From Vitreoscilla stercoraria DSM 513 (lineage in GTDB: Bacteria > Pseudomonadota > Gammaproteobacteria > Burkholderiales > Neisseriaceae), in the NCBI RefSeq assembly GCF_000382305.1, contig NZ_KB908037.1:1-38754 (forward strand): DNA of 38,754 nt, read 5' to 3'. Below, in pieces: positions 26,147-35,045 of the stretch. The position numbers were made by a program, and so were the translations under genes. The notes under the pieces are model-generated. The model saw nothing but the letters and a program-made list of their open reading frames with translations. It was not told where the DNA came from and searched no databases. Positions within the stretch are counted from its first letter, which is position 1, and every line of letters starts with the position of its first letter.

Positions 26147-28228
26147 ATGAAACATACTTTTCGCTTAGGCGTTGATGCAGGCGGTACTTTTACCGATTTT
26201 ATTTTGTCCAATTCTGAAGGCAAGGTTTTGTTGTGCAAAAGTTTGTCGACGCCACAAGATGGTACTTTAGCCATTTCTGATGGTTTGAAACAATTGGCCG
26301 AACACACCAATATGAGCATTGAAGAGTTGGTACAAAGTTGTGATTTGTGCATCAACGGCACGACGGTTGCATTGAATGCGTTGATTGAATTCAAAGGCGT
26401 GAAAGTCGGTTTGTTGTGTACGGCAGGACATGAAGACAGCATTGAAATTCGTTTGGGTCACAAAGAAGAAGGTTATCGCTACGATGCCTCTTACCCGCCT
26501 GCACCGCAATTGGCACCACGAGAATTGCGTTGTCCTGTACGTGGTCGTATTTTGGCGACAGGTCAAGAACACGAGCCATTAAATGAAGACGATATTATGG
26601 CTGCCATTGCAGTATTCAAAGCCGCAGAAGTTAAAAGCGTGGCGATTTCTTTTGTGTGGTCGATTAAAAATGAAGCGCATGAAAAACGCGCACGCCAATT
26701 GATTGAACAACATTTGCCAGATGTATTTATTTGTTGCGGACATGAAGTGTATCCGCAAATCAAAGAATACACGCGCACTTCTACCACGATTGTGAATGCT
26801 TATTTAAGTCCAGTGATGAGTGCATATGTGGCTAAAATTGATGATTATTTCAAATCTTTGGGTGCGATGCAGCCTGTGCGTTATTTTCAATCCAATGGTG
26901 GTTTGGCAGTCGGTGAATTAATGCGTGAGCGTGCGGTCAATGCCATCAATTCAGGTCCTGCTTCCGCGCCGCAAGCGGGCTTATTCATTGCTGAACCTTT
27001 TGGTATCAACAATGTGATTACGGTAGACATGGGCGGGACTTCATTTGATATTACGATGGCCAAAGATGGACACACCAGCTTGAATCGTGACATCGACTTT
27101 TTGCGCAATCGCATTGGTGTACCGATGATTCATGTCGAAACTTTGGGTGCTGGTGGTGGTTCGATTGCACATGTTAATTCGTTTGGTATGTTGGAAGTGG
27201 GTCCACACAGCGCAGGTTCCTTCCCTGGTCCTGCTTGCTACCAACAAGGTGGTGACAAACCAACTGTCACCGATGCCAACGTGGTTTTAGGGTATTTGAA
27301 TCCCAATGCTTCTTTGGGTGGCAAGGTACATTTGTGCAAAGAGCAGGCTGAAAAATCGATTAAATACCATGTGGCTGACCCATTGAACATTGAATTGGCA
27401 CATGCCGCTTATGGCATCAGTACCATTGTGAATCAAAACATGGCCAATGGCATCCGTCGCATTACCATCGAGCAAGGCTATGATCCGCGCGATTTCAGTT
27501 TGGTTTGTGCCGGAGGTGCTGCTGGCATGCACATCATTGAATTGGCCGAAGACATGGGTATTCATTCTGTTTTGGTACCGAAATTTGCCTCAGGTTTGTG
27601 TGCATTTGGTCAAATCATTTCAGACTTCAAATACAATTATTTGGCCACCCAAACAATGTTGATTGAGAACAACGTCGATTACAGTGATTTGAATGCGACC
27701 TTGGCACGTTTGGAAGCCGAAGGGCGTGAAAAACTCAAAGCCGACGGTTTTACCGATAATCGCATTGTCATTGAACGCAGCATGGAAATGCGTTATGTCG
27801 GTCAAGTACATGAATGCAATGTTGCCATTGGCAATGAAGACATTAACCATGACACCATGGCAGTGATTTTGAATGATTTTCATAAGCGTCATGAAGCTTT
27901 GTTCACTTATTCAGAACGCAGTAGCACCGTTGAGTTGGTCAATGTGGAGGTGATGATCCGTGGCTTAATCAATAAACCACACATTGCTGAAATTCCAGAT
28001 GCTACCGTTGCGGTCAATGAAACGATTATTGGGCACCGTCCAATGATTTTGTCACACAGTTATGAATGGCAGCAAACCCCTATTTATGATGGCTCAGCTT
28101 TGGGAGCCGGTGCGATGATTGAAGGACCTGCGGTGATTCAAGAGCCGACCACCACTTTGTTGTTAAAGCAAGGATGGACAGCCAATTTACATAAATCAGG
28201 CACTTACCACCTGACAAAAGCAGCATAA
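26147..28228 (+). CDS. Hydantoinase A/oxoprolinase-family subunit
   Basis: This 693-residue HyuA-family ATPase of the actin/Hsp70-like fold opens with the phosphate-binding FRLGVDAGGTFTDFIL, continues with INGTTVALNALIE and TRTSTTIVNAYLSP, and has the second phosphate loop at VDMGGTSFDI and GAGGGSIAHV. The TTG at 26132 is in frame, but the ATG at 26147 has GAGG correctly spaced. It should bind the preceding B subunit; together they would hydrolyse ATP to open a cyclic imide or lactam. A terminator follows at 28243-28277, so the AraC gene after it is probably transcribed separately or by readthrough. Confidence 0.88.
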   Translation: MKHTFRLGVDAGGTFTDFILSNSEGKVLLCKSLSTPQDGTLAISDGLKQLAEHTNMSIEELVQSCDLCINGTTVALNALIEFKGVKVGLLCTAGHEDSIEIRLGHKEEGYRYDASYPPAPQLAPRELRCPVRGRILATGQEHEPLNEDDIMAAIAVFKAAEVKSVAISFVWSIKNEAHEKRARQLIEQHLPDVFICCGHEVYPQIKEYTRTSTTIVNAYLSPVMSAYVAKIDDYFKSLGAMQPVRYFQSNGGLAVGELMRERAVNAINSGPASAPQAGLFIAEPFGINNVITVDMGGTSFDITMAKDGHTSLNRDIDFLRNRIGVPMIHVETLGAGGGSIAHVNSFGMLEVGPHSAGSFPGPACYQQGGDKPTVTDANVVLGYLNPNASLGGKVHLCKEQAEKSIKYHVADPLNIELAHAAYGISTIVNQNMANGIRRITIEQGYDPRDFSLVCAGGAAGMHIIELAEDMGIHSVLVPKFASGLCAFGQIISDFKYNYLATQTMLIENNVDYSDLNATLARLEAEGREKLKADGFTDNRIVIERSMEMRYVGQVHECNVAIGNEDINHDTMAVILNDFHKRHEALFTYSERSSTVELVNVEVMIRGLINKPHIAEIPDATVAVNETIIGHRPMILSHSYEWQQTPIYDGSALGAGAMIEGPAVIQEPTTTLLLKQGWTANLHKSGTYHLTKAA

Positions 28229-28242
28229 TCCATTATCTTAAA

Positions 28243-28277
28243 CACCCAAGTCATGTATTTTGCATGGCTTGGGTTTT
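28243..28277 (+). terminator. Intrinsic terminator after the hydantoinase A gene
   Basis: CCCAAG-T-CATG (28245-28255) pairs with CATG-G-CTTGGG (28263-28273), followed by TTTT. It lies 15 bases after the stop codon. Confidence 0.72.
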
Positions 28278-28303
28278 GGATTTTTCAGGCTATTGAGGAC
28301 TGG

Positions 28304-29266
28304 ATGATGTTATCGATGAACACCCCCCATTATTTGCATGAAATGCAACCTTTGATTTTAGGCAATTTGGATTGGCAAAAGCGAGTCAGCCACACGTATT
28401 TTGATTTGAACGTCACCTTTCAATCCCCCAAAACGGGTTCAGGACGTTTGTGTGATGAAACGCTCGATACCTTGGGTTTTTCTTGTTTACAGTCTTCACC
28501 TATCCAATATTTACGCAGCAAAGCGTCTGCGGTGGAATCTTATTTTTTGATTACCTTGCCTTTGTCCAGTCGCTTACACATGCAGCAATGCCATCGTGAT
28601 GTGACGTGTGAACAAGGGCATATTTTATTACAACACGCCAACGATCCATATTTATTTGAACATGCACAAGACAATATGATGTGGGTGGTGAAAGTCCCTT
28701 CAAAATTGTTACAAAAATATGTACCATGTCCAGAGATTTATACTGCGATGGCATTTGATGGTTTGAATGGCGTAGGCAGATTGTTCAGTCAGAATGTGTC
28801 TTTATTGGGTGAGGAATTGCTTTCAGGACGCTTAAATCGCACTCAAGAACATTTTTACAGTGATTATTTGCTCACACTGTTTGCACAAGTTTTACAACAA
28901 GACAATCGCATCGTGTTCAGCGAAGAAAGCAGTATTCGTGAAGCGCAATTGTATAAAGTTAAAAATCACATTTTGCACCATTTACAGGACGCGGGTTTAA
29001 GTCCGCAAACCGTGGCGACAGCTTGCGGTATCTCGCTGAGATATATACATAACTTATTCAAAAATCAAGATATTACATTTACGCAATTTGTTCAAAAACA
29101 ACGTCTGCGTTATGCTTTTGAGCTTTTGTCACAAACAAACTCTTTGTCTATTACAGAAATTGCGTATCAAAGTGGTTTTAATGACCAATCTCATTTTACG
29201 CGTTTGTTCAAGCAAACCTACCAATTCACACCCAAAGAAATCCAACAACACAAACATTTGGTTTGA
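28304..29266 (+). CDS. AraC-family regulator next to the hydantoinase genes
   Basis: This 320-residue protein has an N-terminal sensor domain of the 'AraC-binding-like' kind (residues about 20-190, including YFLITLPLSSRLHMQQ) and a C-terminal AraC DNA-binding domain: LSPQTVATACGISLRYIHNLF and then SITEIAYQSGFNDQSHFTRLFKQTY with FTPKE. The frame is open from 28253, but ATG at 28304 has GAGG upstream at suitable spacing and avoids the terminator sequence. Being next to and in line with the hyu genes, it is the natural candidate for their regulator. It carries a near copy of the DUS-like 12-mer at 28822-28833. Confidence 0.82.
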   Translation: MMLSMNTPHYLHEMQPLILGNLDWQKRVSHTYFDLNVTFQSPKTGSGRLCDETLDTLGFSCLQSSPIQYLRSKASAVESYFLITLPLSSRLHMQQCHRDVTCEQGHILLQHANDPYLFEHAQDNMMWVVKVPSKLLQKYVPCPEIYTAMAFDGLNGVGRLFSQNVSLLGEELLSGRLNRTQEHFYSDYLLTLFAQVLQQDNRIVFSEESSIREAQLYKVKNHILHHLQDAGLSPQTVATACGISLRYIHNLFKNQDITFTQFVQKQRLRYAFELLSQTNSLSITEIAYQSGFNDQSHFTRLFKQTYQFTPKEIQQHKHLV

Positions 29267-29559
29267 AATGCACATTATTTCATTCCGTTTTAGATAGCGT
29301 GCAATCAATTGGCTGCCAAGCTTAAGCGACCATGGTTTGACCTTGAATCATTTCCAATACCAACGAAGCATTCTGATTTTGTTTTTAGGGCTCATTTGGC
29401 TATTCAGAGTAAGCCTCAAGGCAAAATACCTGAGCAGTCATGAGCGGTTTGTTACAGAAATTTGTAAAAATACAATTTGAATCATGATGCCTGTGGTATT
29501 GGATAATAGAGTCAGCTTGGATTTGTTTTTGTAGGTTGGTTTAGGTGTAGTGATGGCTG

Positions 29560-30102
29560 TTAATTGTGTAAAGGATGGGTATAAGCCAAAGCACCAATGA
29601 CATTCGGTTGCGCCACAATCAAAGCCATTTGTCGCCAAGTAATCGGCCAATGAACGCCTTTTTTCTTGTTGGTCATGCGAATATCCACTGATTTGGCCAT
29701 GAATGCCATGGCAAAGGCGCGGGTGAGGGTTTCGTCTATGCTATGCAATTTGGCGGTTTGGGCTGCTAAAGTGAATTGTTCTTGCATGTGATGCAATTTA
29801 ACCAGATTGTTGATGTAATCACTGGTAAATTGTTCGCTCCATTGGATATTAATGCCCCACCAATGTTTAGTCATCGTGATGGCTGGATCGTTCGGTGGCG
29901 TGGTTTGCTCCAAGGTTAAAGTGTTTAGAATATTGGTTTCTAGTTCATTGTCGCTGAGGGCTTTTGGAAAGCGCAAATTGTCGATGATGGGAATGTCTAA
30001 ATGTTGTAATACGGCGCTTGGGTTGCTGAGGAATTTGTTTTGTAAATCGGCATCGTCTTGCATACGTGACAACAATTGATTGAATTTGTTTTGTTCATTC
30101 AT
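29560..30102 (-). CDS. Uncharacterised protein with RiPP-leader-like N-terminus
   Basis: I do not recognise this 180-residue protein as a named family. Residues 1-45 (KFNQLLSRMQDDADLQNKFL, then SNPSAVLQHLDIPI) follow the pattern of NHLP/Nif11-type leader domains, where a short helix ends in 'F..NP...L...gi.ip' before a proline/hydrophobic strand. The second part has two tryptophan-rich segments, KHWWGINIQWSEQFTSDYIN (about 79-98) and KGVHWPITWRQMALI (about 148-162). No signal peptide or membrane helix is seen. The ATG has AAGGA 9 bases upstream, which supports expression. No modifying enzyme or exporter gene is adjacent, so it is either an orphan precursor or an unrelated protein with a look-alike N-terminus. 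Confidence 0.65.
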   Translation of the reverse strand: MNEQNKFNQLLSRMQDDADLQNKFLSNPSAVLQHLDIPIIDNLRFPKALSDNELETNILNTLTLEQTTPPNDPAITMTKHWWGINIQWSEQFTSDYINNLVKLHHMQEQFTLAAQTAKLHSIDETLTRAFAMAFMAKSVDIRMTNKKKGVHWPITWRQMALIVAQPNVIGALAYTHPLHN

Positions 30103-30397
30103 GAGACAGTTCCTTTTTTGGAATTACGATAAGTCCGTATTGTTGCAGGATGATTTAGCATAATGATGACAAAGGAATGATTGGAATATGATGTAAATCA
30201 AAACTTTGCGGCTTAGCTTGAAAAGTGTTGTGGTATGCTTAAAAAATATATTGAGTTTAAATGCTTGAAAGCATTGATTTTAAATGCCTATAAACTAAAA
30301 CCAGAATGAATCTTTTGGGAATGAAGTTGATTGTGGCTGCTGTCGTGCAAAGACTTCGGCGTGTGGTAAATATGCTATTTGAATAATAAATGCATTG
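30103..30397. other. Intergenic region upstream of the leader-like gene
   Basis: It contains the promoter side of the minus-strand gene and a small inverted repeat AATGCTT-GAA-AGCATT near 30260. Nothing else is recognisable. Confidence 0.5.
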
Positions 30398-30434
30398 AAA
30401 AAGCGTTTGAATAAGTTGACCAAACGCTTTTTTT
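30398..30434 (-). terminator. Intrinsic terminator of dsdA
   Basis: AAAAAGCGTTTG (30398-30409) and CAAACGCTTTTT (30421-30432) pair over 12 bp around 11 bases. Read on the minus strand it ends in five T, just after the dsdA stop. It is symmetrical enough to work both ways. Confidence 0.85.
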
Positions 30435-30440
30435 GTTATT

Positions 30441-31703
30441 TTAATCTTGTTTTAACAATGACATGCCGTAAGCCAAATAATCTACTCGCTCAGCTTCTGG
30501 CACCATAGAGCCACCTGTCGCCCAAACAATGTGCGTGGCTGTTGCTGGCGTGTCTGTTTGTGCCATTTGCATTTGGTAAGCGGCGAAACCTGCCGCTGCT
30601 GAGGGCTCAATGAAACATTGTTCTTGTTGCCACAGCAAAGCTTCGTAGCGATACAAATCATCATCGGCAACAGTGCTTAATGCATGCAAACGGTCGCTCA
30701 TTAAGCGTGACACCAAGCCCGATGCCCGACCCACAGCCAAGCCATCTGCGGCTGTTTTACCATCCAAGCCGATATCGGCGACGCTGATGGCTTCGTGTTG
30801 CTCGGTGGCAATCGACAACAACATGCATGGTGCGGCAGTGGGCTCCACAAACACAGGTTTAACATGTTCACCATACAAGTGTTTCAAACCATAAGCCACG
30901 CCACCGGGACCGCCGCCCACACCACAAGGCAAATAAACGTACAATGGGTGTTCGGCATCTACTCTGACATTCAAGTCTTGTAATTGCTGTTGTAAACGCT
31001 CAGCGGCAACGGCATAACCGAAAAACAAATCGGTCGATTGCTCATCATCAACAAAATGGCACAATGGGTCTTGCGCTGCCAATGAGCGGCCTGAAGCCAC
31101 TGCTGCTTCATAGTCATCGTCATATTCCACCACAATGACACTATGCTGACGCAATAAATCTTTTTTCCATTGTCTGGCATCAGCAGACATGTGTACGGTG
31201 ACTTCAAAGCCCAATTGTGCTGACATAATGCCGATGCTCAAACCCAAGTTGCCCGTAGAGCCGACGGCGATGCGATAGCCATTGAAAAATTCACGCCAAT
31301 GATTTTGTGCCAGCACAGAGTAATCATCGTTTAAGCTCAGTTTGCCGCTTTGCAAGGCTAAAGTTTCGGCATGTTTTAACACTTCATAAATACCACCACG
31401 GGCTTTGATAGAGCCCGAAATAGGCAAATCACTGTCACGCTTGATTAATAAGCGTCCTGTAACTTGTTGCAATGCTTTTTGCATGGCGGCAATGTCTTGT
31501 AAGGGCGATTCAATCAAGCCATTTGCAGCTTGGGTTTGTGGGAAAACCTGAGCGATATAAGGGGCAAAGCGTTGCAAACGTGCGGCGGCGTCGTGGATGG
31601 CCGCTGGCGTAACGGCGGCGATGTCGTGTGTGCGCAAAACATGGTTGCGCCAATACACAGCTTGTTGTTGGCGCAAAGCCAAGTCTAGGGATGTGGACAT
31701 CAT
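30441..31703 (-). CDS. dsdA: D-serine dehydratase (D-serine ammonia-lyase)
   Basis: This 420-residue cytoplasmic enzyme uses pyridoxal phosphate to convert D-serine to pyruvate and ammonia. The PLP lysine is in SGSIKARGGIYEVL (Lys100 with this start), and the phosphate-binding glycine loop is CGVGGGPGGVAYG. SIGIMSAQLGFEVTVHMSADA and the end VWATGGSMVPEAE are typical of DsdA. An ATG four codons upstream exists, but GGAG lies between it and the ATG ATG at 31703/31700, so the downstream start is preferred. No dsdC regulator or D-serine permease is adjacent. A DUS-like 12-mer lies inside, read as Thr-Gly-Arg-Leu. The enzyme would detoxify or use D-serine. Confidence 0.9.
   Translation of the reverse strand: MMSTSLDLALRQQQAVYWRNHVLRTHDIAAVTPAAIHDAAARLQRFAPYIAQVFPQTQAANGLIESPLQDIAAMQKALQQVTGRLLIKRDSDLPISGSIKARGGIYEVLKHAETLALQSGKLSLNDDYSVLAQNHWREFFNGYRIAVGSTGNLGLSIGIMSAQLGFEVTVHMSADARQWKKDLLRQHSVIVVEYDDDYEAAVASGRSLAAQDPLCHFVDDEQSTDLFFGYAVAAERLQQQLQDLNVRVDAEHPLYVYLPCGVGGGPGGVAYGLKHLYGEHVKPVFVEPTAAPCMLLSIATEQHEAISVADIGLDGKTAADGLAVGRASGLVSRLMSDRLHALSTVADDDLYRYEALLWQQEQCFIEPSAAAGFAAYQMQMAQTDTPATATHIVWATGGSMVPEAERVDYLAYGMSLLKQD
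31450..31461 (+). repeat. DUS-like 12-mer, exact, inside dsdA
   Basis: AAGCGTCCTGTA on the plus strand; the minus-strand gene reads it within QVTGRLLIKR. Confidence 0.85.
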
Positions 31704-31773
31704 GGTAATCTCCATGGCAAAAATGAAAAATCGTCAATGTCATTTGTACGATAAAAAAATGGAAGAGAGAAAC

Positions 31774-31803
31774 CAGCGTCCTGTAAAGCTTACAGGACGC
31801 TTG
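31774..31803 (-). terminator. Inverted pair of DUS-like 12-mers after the DUF2520 gene
   Basis: CAGCGTCCTGTA (31774-31785, 11 of 12) and the exact TACAGGACGCTT (31791-31802) pair over 12 bp (31775-31786 with 31790-31801) around a 3-base centre. It begins 3 bases after the stop codon of the minus-strand gene, the classic place for a DUS terminator. The T run on the minus side is weak. Confidence 0.75.
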
Positions 31804-31805
31804 TT

Positions 31806-32582
31806 TTATTGTGGGTGGCGTTGTTGTATCAATTCGCTGAATAAACGATACACTTGTGCGCTGTCGGTTTGTTGAAGTTGCGCCAATAAGGCTTGGTGCA
31901 TATTTAAAATCCCGACATCATGACGCCTTGCGGGACCAGTTTGTACGGTGTGTGGCTCGTGTTGCGTGGCTTTGTGTGCGGTTTCTAGCATCAATGGTGC
32001 CAACAAAGCAAAATCCACGCCACGGGCATCGACCACTTGCTTGGCCAAGTCATAACAATAATTGCTGAAATTGCATGCAAAAACGGCCGCCAAATGCAAA
32101 CTCAATCTTTGGCTTGACTCATAAACATACACACGCTCGCTCAGTGATTGTGCCAATTTTAATAAGGTTTGTTGGTCATCGCGGTGAGCCGCTTCAATCA
32201 ATAAAGGGGTGTTGTGCCAAGCAATGTGGCTTTCAAAACTGAAAGTTTGCAAGGGATAAAACACGCCGCAACGCGCGTGGTGTTGGTTTAAAACAGCCAT
32301 ATCGGTGCTGCCTGAAGTATGCACACACAAAACATCGGGCATATAAGCATGGACAGTTTCAATGGTCGCGGCAATAGCACTGTCGCTGATGGCAATGATG
32401 ACAAGGTCGATATTGCACTCTAATAAACTTAAATCATTAACAGCTTGGGCTTGAACGTTTTGTGCTAAGGCTTGGGCTTTGGTCAAAGAACGACTGAATA
32501 TTTGTACAATTTCGTGATGGGCAGACAAAGCCATTGCCAAATGGTGTGCGACTCGGCCTGCACCAATTAGGGTAATGCGCAT
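31806..32582 (-). CDS. Rossmann-like / DUF2520 domain protein
   Basis: This 258-residue soluble protein has an N-terminal NAD(P)-binding Rossmann fold (MRITLIGAGRVAHHLAMAL with the GxGxxA-type glycine loop, then IVQIFSRSLTKA) and SGSTDMAVLNQHH after the fifth strand. The C-terminal helical DUF2520 domain follows (about 125-250). It resembles F420-dependent or ketopantoate-reductase-like dehydrogenases, but no reaction is established for this family. The ATG at 32582 was chosen over eight extra upstream codons because it starts directly at the first strand. The ribosome site is weak. It is transcribed toward dsdA, separated by a DUS hairpin. Confidence 0.82.
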   Translation of the reverse strand: MRITLIGAGRVAHHLAMALSAHHEIVQIFSRSLTKAQALAQNVQAQAVNDLSLLECNIDLVIIAISDSAIAATIETVHAYMPDVLCVHTSGSTDMAVLNQHHARCGVFYPLQTFSFESHIAWHNTPLLIEAAHRDDQQTLLKLAQSLSERVYVYESSQRLSLHLAAVFACNFSNYCYDLAKQVVDARGVDFALLAPLMLETAHKATQHEPHTVQTGPARRHDVGILNMHQALLAQLQQTDSAQVYRLFSELIQQRHPQ

Positions 32583-33016
32583 AGAGGAGATTCTTTTTAA
32601 AATCAAATAAGCCTCAATATGCCGTTAAATCATCCAATGGGCAAGCGTATTGGTATTTTTAAGGTGAGATAAACCTGTGTTGTATTTATCAAACATTTTT
32701 AATTATCAAATGGTGATTGTTTAAAAATAGTTATAAATAAAAAATAATTGATAAACTTGTAAATGAATAAGGCGATAGTGCTTGTTTTGGAAATATTTTC
32801 TAATAATAAGATTGATTTTTAAAAAAATATTCTAATAAATAACCAATTTAAAATATATTCATTCTTTCGGGCTTGGATACCAATATGGATTTTTTAAGAC
32901 AAAGGCATTTAATGAGTGCGGTATTGGGCAAATAAGCACTTAGAAATGATTGGCATCGTCTGAATTTTTTACCTACAATATATCCATATTCTCAATAAAT
33001 AACATGGACGCTTATC
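32583..33016. other. AT-rich intergenic region with the promoter of the roadblock gene
   Basis: This 434-base region separates divergent genes and is rich in A/T tracts between 32690 and 32870. The only clear signal is the promoter at 32950-32979. No reading frame of note was found. Confidence 0.6.
32950..32979 (+). promoter_or_regulatory. Sigma-70-like promoter for the roadblock/LC7 gene
   Basis: TTGGCA (32950-32955) and TACAAT (32974-32979) each match the consensus at five of six bases, with 18 bases between. The start codon lies 37 bases downstream of the -10 box. Confidence 0.5.
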
Positions 33017-33370
33017 ATGAATTTCGATAAAACAATTGAAGCTTTGTTAAAGGTAGACGGTGCTTTGGCAGCTGCTGTAGTAGATTACGCTAGTGGCATG
33101 TTGTTGGCTGGTAGTGGTACTTCTTCATTGGATTTGGAGATTGCAGCGGCGGGTAATACTGAAGTGGTTCGTGCTAAAATGAAAACCATGAAATTGTTGA
33201 ATTTGAACGATATCATTGATGATATTTTGATTACTTTGGGTGAGCAATATCATTTGTTGCGTCCTGTACAAAAACACGATGGTTTGTTCTTATACACCGT
33301 ATTGGACAAAAGCAAATCTAACTTGGCTTTGGCTCGCCGCGGTTTGGCTGATGCAGAAAAAGCATTGTAA
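33017..33370 (+). CDS. Roadblock/LC7-domain protein
   Basis: This 117-residue small protein has the roadblock/LC7 fold: ALLKVDGALAAAVVDYASGMLLA gives the first helix and strands, then AAAGNTEVVRAKMKTMKLLN and the strands DILITLGEQYHLLRPV and LFLYTVLDKS. In bacteria such proteins often act with small GTPases or in motility and polarity, but this single-domain form has no known partner here. The ATG has only a GGA upstream as ribosome site and a good promoter. It stands alone between a divergent DUF2520 gene and a LysR gene. It carries a 10-of-12 DUS-like copy (33257-33268). Confidence 0.8.
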   Translation: MNFDKTIEALLKVDGALAAAVVDYASGMLLAGSGTSSLDLEIAAAGNTEVVRAKMKTMKLLNLNDIIDDILITLGEQYHLLRPVQKHDGLFLYTVLDKSKSNLALARRGLADAEKAL

Positions 33371-33551
33371 TTGCATGTAGTGGGCATTATGAAACAAGCC
33401 ATGTGGTCGGTTGACGCACGCATGGCTTTTTATTTTGGATGCATGTATTGGAGCATAGCTGTCATGGCAATGGTATGATGGCTTGCAGCAAATTTTAAAT
33501 ATAGCAAATACAGGCCGCTTGTCTTTTACTCTTTATCTCCGATTGGTAAAT

Positions 33552-34454
33552 ATGCAAGAAAGACTCAATAACCTACATGCTTTTATGGTGGTTGCCAGAG
33601 AGCAAAGTATTACCCGTGCAGCAATGGCATTGGGTATGTCACAAGCTTCGTTAAGCCAAGTCATCAGCAAAATGGAACAGCAATTGGGTTTGAAGCTGCT
33701 CAACCGTACCACGCGCAGCATCAATTTGACCGAAGCGGGTGAACAATTCATCACTTTAATCGGTCCTGCACTGGAAGACATACAACAAGGCTTGTCCCAA
33801 ATTATGGATGACAAACACAAGCCTAGCGGTACCATTCGCATTGTGGCGGATGATTTTGCGATACAAAATGTGTTGTGGCCGAAATTGCAGCCATTTTTAC
33901 AGCATTATCCCAAAGTGCATTTAGAGCTGATTTCCGATCATGGCGTGGTGGACGTGAACAAAAGCCCATACGATGCGGCAGTGGTGCGTGGAGACTTGTT
34001 GGCCAAAGACATGGAAACGGTGCAAGTGAGCGCGCCCATTGCCTTGCGCTTGGTTGCATCACCTCGCTATTTGGAAAACAATGCCGTATTGAAAAAACCT
34101 CAGGATTTGCTCAATCATACTTGTATCAATTTGCGCTCACCCACACAAGGTGGTGTGTTGGTGACGTGGCATTTTTTACACAAGAAAAAAGAAATCAAAA
34201 TCCATGTTAATGGTCAATTGACGTTTAGCAATATGCATCAAGCTTTGGATGCGGCAATTGCAGGTTATGGCTTGGCGTATTTGCCTGAGCAATTGGTGTG
34301 TACGGCGGTAGAGCAAGGCCATTTACACGTTTTATTGCCTGAATACAGTGTGAATTTGCCACCGTATTTCATTTATTACCCAACACGTTTACAAGCGAAT
34401 GCTGGGTTTACCAAGTTATTAGACAATGTGGCGTATCAGGCAGTCAAAACGTAA
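33552..34454 (+). CDS. LysR-family transcriptional regulator
   Basis: This 300-residue protein has an N-terminal winged helix-turn-helix (LHAFMVVAREQSITRAAMAL then SQASLSQVISKMEQQLG, residues about 6-45) with RTTRSINLTEAG after it. The C-terminal substrate-binding domain starts GTIRIVADDFAIQNVLWPKL. The resemblance is to the DsdC/NhaR-unlike, CrgA/AaeR-type branch of LysR proteins that bind aromatic or other small effectors, but no specific effector can be named. The start at 33552 was chosen over 23 further upstream codons because LysR proteins begin about six residues before the helix. Its 3' end overlaps the convergent small membrane gene by 11 bases. Confidence 0.85.
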   Translation: MQERLNNLHAFMVVAREQSITRAAMALGMSQASLSQVISKMEQQLGLKLLNRTTRSINLTEAGEQFITLIGPALEDIQQGLSQIMDDKHKPSGTIRIVADDFAIQNVLWPKLQPFLQHYPKVHLELISDHGVVDVNKSPYDAAVVRGDLLAKDMETVQVSAPIALRLVASPRYLENNAVLKKPQDLLNHTCINLRSPTQGGVLVTWHFLHKKKEIKIHVNGQLTFSNMHQALDAAIAGYGLAYLPEQLVCTAVEQGHLHVLLPEYSVNLPPYFIYYPTRLQANAGFTKLLDNVAYQAVKT

Positions 34455-34656
34455 ATAATCCAAAGTAATAAGCCAACCAAGCCAATAATACTATCAAAGC
34501 CAAATTACTGGCCCAAATCAGCGCATTTTGAAGCGGGGATTTGGGCATTTTTGCGTTTTTGATTTTGCCTCGGTTCATTAACATAAAAGGTGTGGTCAAA
34601 ATCGACAATGCCGACAAAATGACGACTACTGTAATAAAAATATCGCGTTCGCTCAT
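34444..34656 (-). CDS. Small two-helix membrane protein, unknown function
   Basis: This 70-residue protein has two hydrophobic helices (about residues 7-27 and 45-66) joined by a basic loop (NRGKIKNAKMPKS), so the loop should face the cytoplasm. I do not recognise a family. No good ribosome site precedes the ATG. It overlaps the end of the convergent LysR gene by 11 bases. Amino-acid composition (clear amphipathic pattern, no rare residues) supports a real gene, but expression is uncertain. Confidence 0.55.
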   Translation of the reverse strand: MSERDIFITVVVILSALSILTTPFMLMNRGKIKNAKMPKSPLQNALIWASNLALIVLLAWLAYYFGLFTF

Positions 34657-34821
34657 GGAAATTTAAACATGCTTGGGAAAAAGTTTGGAAAAAGGCAGAT
34701 TGTTTGAAATGATAACATTTTGAGTCGTTTTGAGTATTTTGGAAACTATTGATGTGCAATTTTAGACGAGGTGTTCATTGAAAAGAACAAGCCATTTCAT
34801 TTACAAACAGCATTTTCAGTT

Positions 34822-34859
34822 AAAAAGCCACCTATATTCATATTCATAGGTGGCTTTTT
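34822..34859 (-). terminator. Intrinsic terminator after the polyglutamine gene
   Basis: AAAAAGCCACCTAT (34822-34835) and ATAGGTGGCTTTTT (34846-34859) pair over 14 bp around 10 bases. On the minus strand it follows the polyQ stop by 33 bases and ends in five T. It is symmetrical. Confidence 0.85.
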
Positions 34860-34892
34860 GGATTTTAAGCATGATTTTTATGTGTTTGAGTA

Positions 34893-35045
<153 letters not shown>

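Noticed and set aside
29322..29385. Short minus-strand segment reading like a protein C-terminus (QNASLVLEMIQGQTMVA then stop)
   Set aside because: A stop codon lies about 4 codons upstream and there is no start; too short to support a gene or a named pseudogene.
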